NCBI GenBank assembly: GCA_037976565.1
Contig: CP137670.1
Location: 18,959,744-19,023,743 of the forward strand
Origin: Mesocentrotus franciscanus
Taxonomy: Eukaryota; Echinodermata; Echinoidea; Camarodonta; Strongylocentrotidae
Length of the DNA: 64,000 nucleotides
Direction of reading: 5' to 3'
Under the pieces are notes generated by a model, which was given only the letters and a program-made list of their open reading frames with translations, ran no database searches and was not told where the DNA came from. This document shows positions 10,276 to 22,199 of this stretch, piece after piece. Numbering within the stretch: the stretch's first letter is position 1; each line of letters opens with the position of its first letter. The translations under genes and the position numbers were made by a program.

Positions 10276-12231
10276 ACATGTCATAAAGCCATTAAAAAAA
10301 AAAAAGAATTGAATCATACAAATGCTCAGTATAACGCTGTATCTGTCCTATCAAACAACATATCACAGTGTTGAATCTTAAAAATACTGGGATTTTCTGC
10401 AATTAATATATCATGAGCATAATTGCAACTTAAATACTTTCTTGATATATAATGAGACTTTGCCATATTTGGTTGTTATATTATTCATTCCATCGAATAT
10501 ACTTTTGAATATATGAAAATATTAAAATGTCTCAAACCAAAATTCAAACTCAACAAATTAAATCTTTAAAAAACTCGGTATTATACAGCTATTTACATGT
10601 TTTGAGTGAGTTAGATAACAAGACTGCTACTTTTTCAATATTATAGCATTAAATTTGTCTTGGCAAAAAATTACACATCAAAGGTTTGAATGTTTCATAA
10701 TGAGCAAAATAATACAATCAGCAGTGTTGAATCTTATTAAATACTGGGTATTATGTTGGTATGTACATATCACGAGCATAGTTGTTATGTAAGTAATTTG
10801 TGATAGATAACGAGACTTTGCAACCTATCTCATTTTTGTATTTTTAATTAGTCATTCCATAAAATGTACTTGTTGAATTCATATACGAACATATGTCATA
10901 GCAAAATTACAAAATATCTTGAACAAATCGAATGTTGCAGAAATATAGTATTGTGCAGCTATTTAATGTTGTGAGTGCGTTAGATGACAAAACTCTGCAA
11001 CTTATTTCATTATTTTAGCATCGCTGTCATGAAACTACACATACATAACAATGAGTCTCATACAAACATTGTACATTTTTAATCTTACAAATACTGGGTA
11101 TTATGCAGCTATATACATGTCAAAATGTTCGAGCATATTTGTTATGCATATTCTTGCATGATATATTACAATGCCATGCTATATAAAGCATATTATTTTA
11201 CAGGGTTTGTTAAAGATATTGACGAGACAAAAGGCGTATCATTATTTTTTTCTCAGTATTAGGATTGGTAGGAAATGTTCTTTGCCTGCCACCCCCCCCC
11301 CCACAAGCGTCAAAAAAGGTTTATCTTGTTTACGCATGACTATACAACACATTTAATATGATTTCTCTAGCTGAAAAACGATTAATACATATGAAACTTT
11401 CAAACGAATATGCTCATACATGTACTTAGTGTAATGCAGCTATGTACATGTACCTATAGATGAGCGTGTATAGTGTACATGTTGTGTATTTTGAGCCATA
11501 AGGTCAGTAACTTAGTACATGCTCAGAGTTTAGTCCCTTCTGGCTCTAAACGGCTGATGTACAAGTAGTCTCTTAACAAAGGGGTAAATTGTTGAAGGAT
11601 ATGTTTAATAAAAAGTACACGTACATCTCTTAATAGCAAAAGAAAAAAAGAAAAAGAATACAAATTAAATCTTACAAATACTCTTTATAATGTAGCTATT
11701 TACATGCATATGTTATATGTATGAGCATGTGTGATGTGAATATAATCTTGATAGATAGGAAGACTGCAACTAAAAAAAAATGGATAACGTTTATGTTATC
11801 TCCATTCTCAGTTGATAGGTGAAAGATCATAACACATAATGACGAAGAAGACTAAAAGATGGAGAGGGACTGATAAAGAATTAAAAATGGATATCCTGTT
11901 TGGACTGCCCTTACCAGCACGCTTGAGAGAGAGAGAGAGAAATACATTTTTTTTTCTCAAACGACCTAGATCAACATGTAACTGAGGAAAATAAAAATGC
12001 CTAAATTTGAATCTTCTTTAATCTTTGTATATTTTATGTACGAATGAACATATGCTATGAGCTTATGTAATGTGAATAGTCTCTTGACAGACAAGGAATT
12101 TTTTCTCCTAAAGTCACTATGATTTGAATGCCATTATTGCAGCTTTGTATTCTAGTATTTATTGCACAGACCTGGCTTGTACCTGGTTATGGTTATTGTT
12201 ATTGTACTTATGCAAATTCATGTATTGCTAT
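8961..12231 (+). repeat. Decayed tandem array upstream of the TRIM-like gene 3' end
   Basis: Loose repeats of about 180-350 bases recur at least ten times. They are recognisable by 'ttgaatcttacaaatactgg', 'gtattatgcagctatntaca', 'catgagcatanttgttatg' and 'gatagataannagactntgcaac'. Copies start near 9,240, 9,590, 9,940, 10,080, 10,370, 10,550, 10,720, 10,910, 11,085, 11,430, 11,680 and 12,000. An (AT)n run lies at 10,240-10,273. Related repeats fill 21,340-21,745 and 25,461-27,100, before TRIM-like gene 2. No open frame of substance is present. Confidence 0.7.
10240..10273. repeat. (AT)n microsatellite
   Basis: An uninterrupted alternating AT run inside the decayed array. Its counterpart in block A2 is at about 46,435-46,468. 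Confidence 0.95.
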
Positions 12232-14526
12232 TGTGGTAGTGTAGACATTTCTTTTGTGATTGTAAACCAGAGGTACCATACGTGTGAAAGTTGTAAACAT
12301 GTGGTCAGAGACCGCATCACTAAAAATGTCTTGTTGGGGGCGAGTATGCATTCGCTGAGTTCATATAGTTCCCCCAATCTTAATACTTCTTATAACTTAG
12401 AAGAATCAAACACCGAATGTTTATTATTTGTATGTTGGAAAATACTTTGTACTTTAGGTTAATTTTATGTACATTATAGTTAGTAAGATAACAAGTGGAT
12501 GAATATGTAAGGCTTTGATCAAGAGTGGGGGGGGGGTGGATACTTATAGATGACCATGCTGAAGATGTCAGTATAAAAGAGGAAGGTTAGGAAGTTCCGA
12601 GTTTAGGAGAGAACTGTAGTGGACCTACTGTATTTTCGAGGTATGTACATTTATAATCACATGTGATGAAGTATCAACTTTGGAATTATGAAGTTCCTAT
12701 AGCCATGAGTGTATTATATAAATGTATGAATATTGAAAGTTTGCTGCACTATGAGTGGCTAACAGTGAAAATGTATTGTTTATAAAGTGCACACTTACTG
12801 CACACAAACAATTGATTTTGCTCCATGAGTGTGAGTTTGCTTACGTGTATAGAAAGTTTTACTCTTTAAATAGGTATTTTAGTTTTGTTTAATGAGATAT
12901 ATATGGCAGTAGATTATTTAAAGAAATTCTGTAATAATATGAGAAGTACCTGTCATAATATTAAGTGATTATAGTACATGTATTTGAGTGTGGGATATTA
13001 CTAGGTGATTTAGATACAGGGTGAATAGTGAAGCACATTGTTGAAAATTACTCAGCATGACTGTGTTTCGTTGTTTATTTAGTGGATAATGACTAGTCTA
13101 GGTGTCAAAACTCACTTGGTCAGAATCAGTTCATGAGTACTGCAATTATATATGTTTGATATTTACAACTATGCAATAATTCATCATCAATAGAGATATA
13201 TTTTGGATTGGTTCGGAAGAGGATAGATTATTGTATGTACTATTGGCTAAATGACCACACTATATATTATATAATTGATATATATGTCTGACATATATCG
13301 GGGTCTGCAGTAAGAGACCTGTGCTCAATGATTCCTAGCAGTTGGCAGTACGTTACTGAGTTGTTGAGCTGGATCACAGCTGAGGATATTCCAGGTATGA
13401 TTTAGTCTTTTATGTGAATATCGTGGTTAAAGACAAAGGTTATATTGGTAGTTTTGTGTCATGTAAGCGAGAGATTAAGTAGCTAATTATCATCTTTATA
13501 CGAACGTTGATATACGCACGTAGTCTTTAATCACTGTGTGCGATTGCTCACCAATAGGAGTATGCTATGAGTTAATGTTAGTAGTCGCATTATTTCTCTC
13601 CACTGTTGATTCATTGTTTATCTTTGTAGTAGATGAAAATTGTTGTTATGTGATTAAATTGTGGACAATTATGTACTAGTAGTCGTAGTTATACGAAAAT
13701 GATATCCGGAATATCGATTATGTCATTATACCAAATACACTGTATGATGTATCTTCATTATTTATCACTTCATCAATTATTCAAGTTCAGGATACATTGT
13801 AATTATTTGGGTATTTCATCTGAAACGACTTCAAAGACTTTGCTGTGTTTCAGGATATGCATAAATGCATAATACATTCCAGATATTGTTGCTCATTGTA
13901 CTTTTACAGTAATATATTGCAGAAACTAGTACTTACAATTGTAGGGTTATTGTGTTTTGTTTCATAGATTTCACATAATTCCAGAAGAGTGACTGATAGA
14001 TCGACAGGATGTGAGGCTACATCTAAACAGTGGTTGTTGTTCTGGTTAAACCTTAGTTGGGTGAGTCAGTCAGAACGGCCAAGTTATATTGATTGTTTTT
14101 AAAGGATTAAACAGTTGGATTCATTAACTGTATTGATGTTAACCCATTACCTACCGGGACCGGGTTGATCCTGTATAAAGCCGCTATAAAAGGGCATGAA
14201 AGAATTTAGTAGTCAACGGATTAACAAATAGTGATAAAAGAGTTATTTGTTCATATGGTTGTTTTTTAACATGTTAATACATATACAATATGGTGTACGT
14301 TTTTGAAGGAGTCAGATAACAGATGGTGATGTACATGCATGTACATGATAATCAATGATCATTTTATATTGATGCATTGTCTTTGTTTTTGTTTTGTATT
14401 TGCAAGGGTTTTCTTTTCTTTTTGTACCTAATAAAGTACGATACTCGCCCTACTCCTATTTGTTTGGCTCCATGGTATTATGCGTCCTGACAACCGCCAC
14501 CCCCATAGGCTAGATTACGACACAAT
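12232..14526 (+). mobile_element. LTR-like insertion, 2.3 kb (possible solo LTR)
   Basis: The paralogous flank of TRIM-like gene 2 runs straight from 'catgcatggctat' to 'acttttctttgaaa' (about 27,270). Here the same join is interrupted by 2,295 bases bounded by CTAT on both sides (12,228-12,231 and 14,527-14,530). The insert starts TGTGGTAGTG and ends ACGACACAAT, close to TG...CA. It has a TATAAAA box at 12,572-12,578 and AATAAA at 14,430-14,435. These features fit a long solo LTR read on the plus strand, but 2.3 kb is long for an LTR and no primer-binding site or coding part is visible. That it is an insertion is firm; the class is inference. Confidence 0.5.
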
Positions 14527-14561
14527 CTATTTTACTTTAGAAACAGAAATTATTACAATAA

Positions 14562-14567
14562 TTTATT
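14562..14567 (-). promoter_or_regulatory. Candidate poly(A) signal of TRIM-like gene 1
   Basis: AATAAA on the minus strand, 170 bases downstream of the stop codon of gene 1. The matching site of gene 2 lies at 27,306-27,311 in related sequence ('aataatttatt'), which supports it. Confidence 0.5.
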
Positions 14568-14736
14568 TTTTGTATGTGACACTTTTTGATCCTGTATACC
14601 ATGTATTCATATCTAATCTAAGTACATGTTATAACACACGTTTTGAGCTCTACATCTAATTATCGGGATGCTAGTAAAGATATTCATATCATATGTTTAT
14701 GTACATGTATGTCAATTGAATTAAAACATTATTAAT

Positions 14737-16548
14737 TTAGAGGGAAAATCTGTATTTAAGTACGTGAATGTTTTTCCCATCGCAAGCAATCATTTTCCCT
14801 GATGACGTTATGAACACCCTAGATGACCGAAGGAAATCCCAAAGTATCCAATGTGGGGCCCATTCCTTAAATGGAACGAATGATGCTACCATGTTATTCT
14901 CTATGTCACCCCCACTCATCACCCGATTAATCAAACACGACTTGAACTCTTTTTCATAAAGCAATGTCACGACGTAGAGTTCGTCTGTCATAGGATCAAC
15001 GCAGGCATTTTCGACGGAAGTAGTGTGGGTGATTAACCTTTCAGCACCCTGCCTGTCGATAATGAACACTCTGTCATCTGGTGGGTAGGGTTGAGCGATG
15101 ATGTGACCTGATGATAGTACATAAGCCATAATTATATTCTCTTTACATGTGATGGTATTCATGATCTTACCATCAGCTGGGTTGATGACGTATATCTTAG
15201 ACTGAAACCACTCAGCAGCGATGATCATCCCGTCCTGGTCAACAGCTACTTCTACCCCTGTTGAATCATCCGTTGTGTTTCTTGGTATTGTGACGTCATT
15301 GATGTGCTTCCATTGTCTGTCATACACACTAATGCATCCTGTCAAACTGTCCCCTGTACACCCTTTCATGTATTTACCGCATACTACCTTGTCATCATTC
15401 AGCAATGCACAGGATATAACAAGTGATTTGCCACTACTTATAATCACTCTCCGAGTGTGTTTAGTGTTCAGATCTAACATGTATGTATGATAGCTACCTA
15501 ATGCATCTGTGATGATCACATTGCATTCATCTATGCATCCTACAATGGATGGGAATGTGATGTTATATTTGCTTGTGATTGTATCAATGAGCGTCCACAC
15601 CTCATTATGCCCATCAATCCTCCCATCATACTTCTTTCTCCCAGCACCCTTCACAAACCTCACACCTGATATGGCACAATTTATGTTTTCCCCCTTATTC
15701 TCATTTAGTGGCTTCCTTAATTCATCACTTACTGCTGTGTACACAAGATGCCCGTCTTTGACGACATTTTCATCATTAGCAAGTACTGTATCAAGTGTCT
15801 GTACTGTAGCCTCTGTGGTTTTTGTGTCATCTTGCCATGCGTTCTCCAACTCACCAATCAATCTTTCCTTCTCTTCAGTGATGTTCTTAATGTCTGTTTG
15901 AAGACCACGTTGTTTATTGTCGATTTGTTCTCGCCTTCTCTCTGCATTTGTACGGTTTAATTCAAGTCGTTTTTCCTTCTTTTCATCGTTCTTTCGAATC
16001 TTGTCATTGATCTTCTGAATCTCCTCGTGAAGTTTCTGATTCTTCTCATAAATCTCATGGTTGATTTTTGCAGCATCCTCCTTCTCTCTGTCTTTGTCTA
16101 TTTTGATCGCCTCATTTATTACCGAATCAACTTCATCTTTCAAAGCTTGTAGATGAGTGTTGGTGTCTTTCCTACACTGGCGAATCTCATCTCCATAAAT
16201 TCGACAAAGCTTCAATTTGTCCTTTGCCTTTTCTTTCAAATCGTTTATTTTTGCTTTAATTTCCATGATCGGGCCTTTCATATCCTGTTGCACACAAGGC
16301 TGCTGATGATCTATCATTGCGCATAAATAACACACAGCTTCACCATGTGTTTGACAATAGAGTTTGATTTCTTCCTCATGTATTTGACAATAACAATTTG
16401 GCCAACCCTTTCTTGCTTTTCCGATGCATCCCTCTTTGAAGGCGCAGTCCTCGCAGAGCTTCTTCTTCTCATAGTACCTCACATCTATTATTGCTTCACA
16501 GTTTTCTCCTTCACAGATGTCTTCTCTAGAACTTAAGTAAGCACCCAT
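14737..16548 (-). CDS. RING-less TRIM-like protein with two B-boxes, coiled coil and beta-propeller-like C-terminus (gene 1)
   Basis: A 603-residue product from one large exon. The start is the ATG at 16,548 (MGAYLSSREDIC). The frame stays open further upstream, but that part is intron: a CT tract ends in 'cgtttacag' at the acceptor (exon from 16,566). A B-box1-like zinc motif uses C12, C17, C32, C35 and probably C41. A B-box2 uses C54, H57, C65, H68, C73, C76, H81 and C85. A charged coiled coil covers about residues 95-255. The C-terminal half (about 330-600) has propeller-type strands such as VAVDQDGMIIAAE, YVINPADGKI, SGHIIAQ and VFIIDRQGAE, as in NHL-type TRIM proteins. There is no RING, so ubiquitin-ligase activity of its own is not expected; known relatives act as cytoplasmic scaffolds or regulators. 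This is the only copy here with an unbroken frame. An upstream 5' exon was not found. Confidence 0.85.
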   Translation of the reverse strand: MGAYLSSREDICEGENCEAIIDVRYYEKKKLCEDCAFKEGCIGKARKGWPNCYCQIHEEEIKLYCQTHGEAVCYLCAMIDHQQPCVQQDMKGPIMEIKAKINDLKEKAKDKLKLCRIYGDEIRQCRKDTNTHLQALKDEVDSVINEAIKIDKDREKEDAAKINHEIYEKNQKLHEEIQKINDKIRKNDEKKEKRLELNRTNAERRREQIDNKQRGLQTDIKNITEEKERLIGELENAWQDDTKTTEATVQTLDTVLANDENVVKDGHLVYTAVSDELRKPLNENKGENINCAISGVRFVKGAGRKKYDGRIDGHNEVWTLIDTITSKYNITFPSIVGCIDECNVIITDALGSYHTYMLDLNTKHTRRVIISSGKSLVISCALLNDDKVVCGKYMKGCTGDSLTGCISVYDRQWKHINDVTIPRNTTDDSTGVEVAVDQDGMIIAAEWFQSKIYVINPADGKIMNTITCKENIIMAYVLSSGHIIAQPYPPDDRVFIIDRQGAERLITHTTSVENACVDPMTDELYVVTLLYEKEFKSCLINRVMSGGDIENNMVASFVPFKEWAPHWILWDFLRSSRVFITSSGKMIACDGKNIHVLKYRFSL

Positions 16549-16591
16549 GCTGATCAGAGTATAGACCTGTAAACGAGTTAAAGAACAATTA

Positions 16592-16942
16592 ACAAGAGAG
16601 AGAGAGAGAGTGGGGTGATTATGATAGGGAGGCAGATATGGGGAGGAAGAGGAGAGGGAGGAGAGGGGTGAGAGACAGCAAGAGAGGTTGTGAGAGAGAA
16701 AGGGAACATGAGAGACAGGGGGGAGAAGGAAGGGGTGAAAGGGATGGGGAGGGAGAGACACAGGCGGAAGGAAGGGGAGAGAGGGAGAGATGGAGGAAGG
16801 GAGAGAGAGGAAGGGGTGGTCAGGGGGATGAGAAGGATCGGAGGGAGGAAGGGAGGGAGAGAAAAAGAGAAAAGGAAAGGAGAGTGAAAGATGGGGGTGA
16901 ATTACAGGGAGGGAGAGATGGAGAGAGAGGAAGAGAAGACAA
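16592..16942 (-). repeat. Long GA/CT tract next to the gene 1 splice acceptor
   Basis: Purine-rich on the plus strand (GAGAGA, GGGAGAGA), hence about 350 bases of pyrimidines on the coding strand, ending about 25 bases before the CAG acceptor of gene 1. Genes 2 and 3 have the same arrangement (29,216-29,406 and 58,741-58,930). Frames through it are low-complexity and not coding. Confidence 0.85.
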
Positions 16943-17700
16943 GGACCTCAATTAGTTATATTTCCTTATACATATACGTTTTCTTTATCATTAATTTAAT
17001 CAAACACTTGTATGGTATTGAGGTGTGGGGAGGTGCATCTTTAACAACTATTAATAACTTTCATATTTGATAGAGTGCACTGAGAGCAAATAACATGACA
17101 ATAAAGTGAAATTACTAGTTTCTTTCAGTCTAAGTTTTCATAATGTATATTATATATACATTGCCCAAAACATTTGTACTTTCTACAGGCTTTCTCTTGA
17201 TTAGAACAAAATGGAACTAATACGCAATTTTACCACTTAAAAGGAGCATAGATTAATCTATAATCAAAATTATTTGTATTTGGTCGAATTTTGAGGGGGT
17301 AGATTGACTAGACCGAGAGGGGATCTATCCCTTGCTTCTTTTGGAGAGGTAAAATTGCGTATTTTAAAAGTGAAACAGACTCACATACATACATCCTCTG
17401 TTGCTTTTCCCGTATGCCTTATATCTTTCATTCCTATCTCAATTTATTTTTCTTATCTGTTGTACTGTACATCAATGACGCAGATCAGATCATCCCAAAG
17501 CAATTTTCGATAATCGTTTAATGCAACTCTTACAACGTAGTTTATATAAAACTTATCCTTTGGCCCCTCTTTACTGATTCACTTATTATAATCTTTGAAA
17601 AACAATTTCGAGCAATCTATCTCCTAATATTATATCACGTTCTTTTCCCCTTTCCTTCATCTCTCCCATCTCTCTTACCTACCCCACCCCCTTATCGACA
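16943..17700. other. 5' flank or intron of gene 1, non-coding
   Basis: No gene seen. 17,070-17,215 ('gtgcactgagagcaaataac', 'ttctttcagtctaag', 'ttgtactttctacaggctt') is a diverged match to 29,615-29,760 and 59,145-59,270. The TRIM-like duplication therefore includes sequence well upstream of the coding exon. A further 5' exon may lie here, but none is convincing. Confidence 0.55.
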
Positions 17701-17757
17701 TTATATCTGGAAGGAGGCACGTGTCCCCCTTGTGCCCCCCTCGTAGTTACGCCACTG
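17701..17757. mobile_element. Orphan right end of a hAT-like element
   Basis: 'gtgcccccctcgtagttacg' followed by 'ccactg' is, reversed, CAGTGGCGTAACTACGAGG, the same terminal type as the ends at 4,821 and 21,746. No matching left end or flanking duplication was found nearby, so this is a truncated relic. Confidence 0.5.
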
Positions 17758-18015
17758 CCCGTTGTACATATAGCGGTTGGTAAAGCTGCTTACATGTTAA
17801 AGTAAATGATATTGAAGTTCATGGAAGGAAATTAATATTTCAGATTGATGTATATATTGGTTCTTGTAGTCGTAGTTTAGATGTTGAAATTTATGCTAAC
17901 AAAGTATACGTAACACTAATATGCAGGTCTTATTGGCTACATGATAACCCAAATATGACCTGTATGTAAGAGTATTTTACTGCAGGTTCTGAAATAAACT
18001 AAAAGAATGGTAAAC

Positions 18016-18560
18016 TTACCACTTAAGAAACGTGTTGTAGCACAGGAATGAGCTCTGTAAAGGCCACAGTACAGCGATACTCGTATTTATATTTCAGTAT
18101 TTACCTAATGGCACATGAATATCATTAGAGCAGTACATAATGAGTTCAACATGCAACAGTAAGCGAGTCAAAGCCTCGGGGAAATAACGATTTCGCAATA
18201 TTTTTCAAAGGAAGCAACTAATAAATTGTAGATGTCATGCCAGGAAAAAAGCAGAGGAACTGAATATTTACGCAATGCCTTTGAAATAAGTGCTCAGTAA
18301 AGAACACAGTGTAGTAACATTCATATTTAGATTTACATGATAACCCCTCCATCAACAGTATGCAGTGATTTTATACTCCAAGTTCTAGAAATAAACTAGA
18401 GAAGTTGTTAGTATTGTTTTCCCTTGAGCTTTGAGAAGTATAATTTGGATAAGGAATATCATTAGACTGGCACACAAACAGGTTAACATGCGAAAGTGAC
18501 AAAGGCTATTAAAGGATAGGTGAAAATAGCGATTGCGCAATACTTTTCAAAGGAAGTTTA
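18016..18560. repeat. Degenerate direct repeat, two copies
   Basis: Two related stretches, about 18,030-18,210 and 18,280-18,555. They share 'aggaatgagctctgtaaagg' against 'aaataagtgctcagtaaaga', then 'gaatatcattaga', 'acatgcaacagtaa' against 'acatgcgaaagtga', and 'cgcaatatttttcaaaggaag' in diverged form. No coding potential. Family unknown. Confidence 0.55.
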
Positions 18561-20574
18561 ACAAATTTGAATTTAGTTCAACGAGTGATAAAAATAGACA
18601 GTACAATTTATCCACATACTGAAATGGCGTGTTGCGTTTGGGATATTGATATGATTTTTTGACATTGAATCCGATTGAAACATTTTGTCTTGCAGTTAAA
18701 AATGTCAAACGAGTAATTATTAAAGAGCATTAGCCTCTAAACCTCTATGAACAGACAGGTTTAACAGTCTATCAATATGCAAACATACACCTATTCTGAA
18801 CGATGTATTATATTGAATTAAAAAAAAGACTTAATGTGTATATGTCTCCTTTAGTGTACACCGTCAATGATGCAGGCTAGCCATTGAATGATGAAATTAT
18901 AAGATTAATTAACAGTCTATATGAGATATGTATTTATATGCCATTATCCCATTGAAGATATTATGTGACAATACATGACAGAGATCATGATGGAGCTTTA
19001 AGCAAATTCCAGAATTACTTTCATAGGTAGAGTTATAGGAAATAAACTTAGTGCATATGATTCAGTTTGATTGTCCATGTTTGTTATACATGATTTTTTT
19101 TTATTAACCTGTATAAGGACCATCAAGGGAGAATATGATAGCGGTCTTTAAGGGTGTATGGTCTTTATAGACATGTGGTCTTTCTATACAGGTCGATGAT
19201 TGGGGATACATCTATTCTTATGTTTTATTAGAGCCAGAAGGATGTCTACAAACCTGTACATGTACGTTTGTAAAGTTTGTAAAATACATGGATGATACAT
19301 AAACACATAATTACTAACAACTAAATTATCTATTATTCTTGTAAATTTGATGTTTTTTTACGTTTTTTTGTGACTCAAGAATGAACGGTTGACGGGTTGG
19401 ATTAGCGCCTTTGTTGAATATTTTAGATGTAAGCTTTATTATGTCACATTCTGAAGAAACATAAATCTGAACAAATAATTTTGTTTTAAATACTTTTACT
19501 TACACAATTACAAAACTTGGTAAGGGTATGAATATTTTAGTTGTTAACTGTACATGTATATGTTTTATATACATGTATATACATCTACATGTCTTAAATA
19601 AGTAGTAATGAATTGTCTGCTGAGAGCCAGAAGGGTGTTAAATCATATACTTTGACATACATGTAGATTGTAGAGTTAATATCCTTCAGGCACCAAATAG
19701 ATGAAGCAGGATATTCCGTTGCCTTTGATCATTTCCTTCCGTATGTTGGACTTCTACATGTATTTTTTTCTTGAACATTATTTGCAATTCTGCACATTTA
19801 TGTTATTAAGAATGTATTTTTACGATGAACTGTAAAATTTTGGAAGTTTCCCTCATTTCTATTGTCAGCATTCATTATTTCATGATCGTTGAAGGTTGTG
19901 TACTGTGCCTTGTTCGTACATAACATGCTAAACCCCCCAACCAGACAAATCTGCAATGAGCAATGTGTTAATATGTCCCAAATAATATGTTGCTTTTATC
20001 CATTTCTTTCATCGAAATATGATCTCCTGATATGACCACTAACTAATGTCTGTTCCAATATTATTAACATTGATTATTGGTCGTATCCTGAGCTTTCTCT
20101 GTTTTGGATGAAATATATGGACAGTAGACAAAAGACATAACAGAACAGTTACTTATTTCCGACTGATGCAAAATAGCATATTAGGTAGATGTTACCTTAC
20201 GATAAGATCTCTTTCTTTTATGATGTTTTAATAATTACATTTGCAATAGAAAACAAAATGCAAAGTAGCTTGTTAAATATCCAATGCATTTAAATATTTC
20301 TGAATTAATACGGAGAATGCATGGGAATAATAAAGTACATAGTTGCAAAAGAAGAGTTTCAACATGTTGTAATACTGACACAATATATCTTCGGAGGCTT
20401 TTAAGGCAATACTTATTTGAAAGTAACAAGCATTTCTGTACAATCTATATCGCTCCATTGGAGTATACACCGTTGTATTGTGTGGGACAAACTGTATGTT
20501 CTGCATTTTTCAAAAAACATGCAACAAATAATGTGATTTTTCAGTCTTTATTTTATCTTTGTGCACACACATAA
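18561..20574. other. Non-coding stretch with a pogo-type MITE remnant
   Basis: No gene seen. At about 19,108-19,195, 'aacctgtataaggacc', 'tagcggtcttta' and 'atagacatgtggtctttcta' resemble the element at 52,029-52,202 but with decayed ends. The remainder is AT-rich unique-looking DNA. Short frames near 20,280-20,570 on both strands show no recognisable domain. Confidence 0.4.
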
Positions 20575-20899
20575 TTTTGAGGGAGGCAAGAGGGAGGAAG
20601 GTTTAGGTGAGGGACACAGAGAAGGGGGTGTAGGATAAGAGAAAGAGGGAGAATGGATACAGAGGGGAAAGACAGGAAGAAATAAGGAGACATTGGGGGA
20701 TAGGGAGATAGAGAGAGAGAGGGGTAGAGAGACATGATGACAGATAATCAAAATGAGAATATTTAAAGATATTTACAATGTTGTTGCAGCATGGGTCGAG
20801 CCAATGAGGGGGCACATGCCATTCAGAAAAATTGTCATACATGCCATTCTCAAGATTCGTTATAGTAAGAAGCTTTATATATATATATATATATATCCC

Positions 20900-20939
<40 letters not shown>

Positions 20940-21075
20940 CCTCTCTCTTTCTCTCTCTCTCTATTTATTCCTTTCTCTCCTTCTCCCTTTTCCTGTATCC
21001 GAATCTCTCCTGTTTGTCAATTATTTTCCGCTATCCCTGTCAAAGCCCCGACCCCCTCTTAACATATTGTAACAA
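20575..21075. repeat. Two pieces of the ~2.1 kb unit in inverted orientation
   Basis: 20,575-20,840 is the reverse complement of the unit start. 'gttgcagcatgggtcgagcc' and 'aatgagggggcacatgccat' read back as the 'tgtcccctcatttgctggac' region, and the GA tract reads back as its CT tract. From about 20,870 the unit runs forward: an (AT)n run, a CT tract (20,895-20,990) and 'aacatattgtaacaaaccca'. The two pieces face away from a short unrelated centre. Confidence 0.65.
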
Positions 21076-21745
21076 ACCCATCACTTCAAACAAAAAATTG
21101 TAAATCTGTGATGAAACTCACAATGACAACCATTTACTTCAACTTTTAAGCATTAAGCCAAACATACAAATACTTGGAGCAACGCCCTGGAGCAGGGAAA
21201 ATTCACTGGTTGGCGCTTGTGTGATCACCACGCCATTTGTTAAGCAGAAAAATGTTTGGAACCTGCAACATTATAATGTGACCTTGGCCTTTGTAATTGT
21301 TATGTTATTCATTATATTAAATATAATTTGTTGGATACATTAGGGAGTTGGATTATAATGTCTCAAAGCAAAATGAAATATCAATAAATTGAATCTTAGA
21401 AAAACTCTGTATCATACAGCTATTTACATGTTGTTAGTGTGTAAGATAGAGAATGCAACTTATTTAAATATTATAGCATTTGTCTCGGCAAAAAATAAAA
21501 AATCAAACGTTTGAATGTTTCATAATGAGCACAATTATAAAACCAACAGTCTTGAATCTTACAAATGCTGGGTATTATGTAACTATGTACATATCATGAG
21601 CATACCTGGCATGTAAATAAAAATGATACATTTTGCAACCTACTTAAGTATCATATTATTCATTACATACTTGTTGGATACATAAATATCAACATGTCAC
21701 ATACCAAAACGGAAACTTTAAAAGCAACAAATTTAATGTTACAGA
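21076..21745. other. Non-coding flank, paralogue of 8,240-8,900 and part of the decayed array
   Basis: Diverged matches to block A1, including 'cgccctggagcagggaaaat', 'tgtttggaacctgcaac' and, from 21,340, 'tcaataaattgaatcttaga' and 'ctgggtattatgtaactatg'. It ends in the pre-insertion site of the hAT-like element. No gene seen. Confidence 0.55.
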
Positions 21746-22199
21746 TCAGTGGCGTATCTGGGGTACTCTGTCAGGGGGGCAAGCGACCGAAACAAAACCA
21801 AAAAGGCGATGCAAATTTTCACTTCTGGCGAGCGAGCGAGCAAATAAATATCTTTAAGTAATGTTTGGTATATAAACTGGTATTGTTGCAAGTCGGGGTG
21901 GGCACATTCATTTGTTAGCGACGTTAATTTCATTTTTGCAAGCGAGCGTAACGAGCAAGAAAAAAATCACTTCTTTTTTAATAATCGCCACTTAAACTTG
22001 GTTCAATTGTCCCATACCGGGTGCGGAACAATATTGTGTTTAGGGTGATTTTACACCCATTTTAGCTAGCGAGCGAAAATACACCTTTCTCTCAATGAAT
22101 TGCTATATAAAATTTGTTTCATTGTTGCAGGTCGGGGGCGGGCACAATCGTGTTTAAGGCAATGTCAATCCCATTTTGGCGGGCAGGCAACCCCCTTAC

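Larger units (their letters stand above)
1..13748 (+). repeat. Block A1, first copy of a ~13.8 kb near-identical duplication
   Basis: This stretch realigns to 36,115-49,917 in the same orientation. Position 1 matches 36,115 and position 13,691 matches 49,861, so the offset drifts by only 56 bases through small indels. By eye most 60-base lines differ by zero or one base. Every nested element (LINE, TTAA element, two TIR elements, decayed array, LTR-like insertion) sits at the same place in both copies, so duplication came after all of those insertions. The left limit is the window edge, so the block may extend further. Larger differences are a ~140-base loss near 2,620 in this copy and a ~60-base loss near 39,525 in the other. 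Confidence 0.95.

Noticed and set aside
12124..12462. 112-residue Cys-rich frame (also 48,313-48,651)
   Set aside because: It straddles the boundary of the LTR-like insertion at 12,232, so it joins two unrelated sequences; no homologous frame exists in the gene 2 flank.
16549..16761. N-terminal extension of 71 residues on TRIM-like gene 1
   Set aside because: It is a translated intronic CT tract plus a splice acceptor; genes 2 and 3 have a comparable acceptor just upstream of their own first ATG and unrelated upstream residues.
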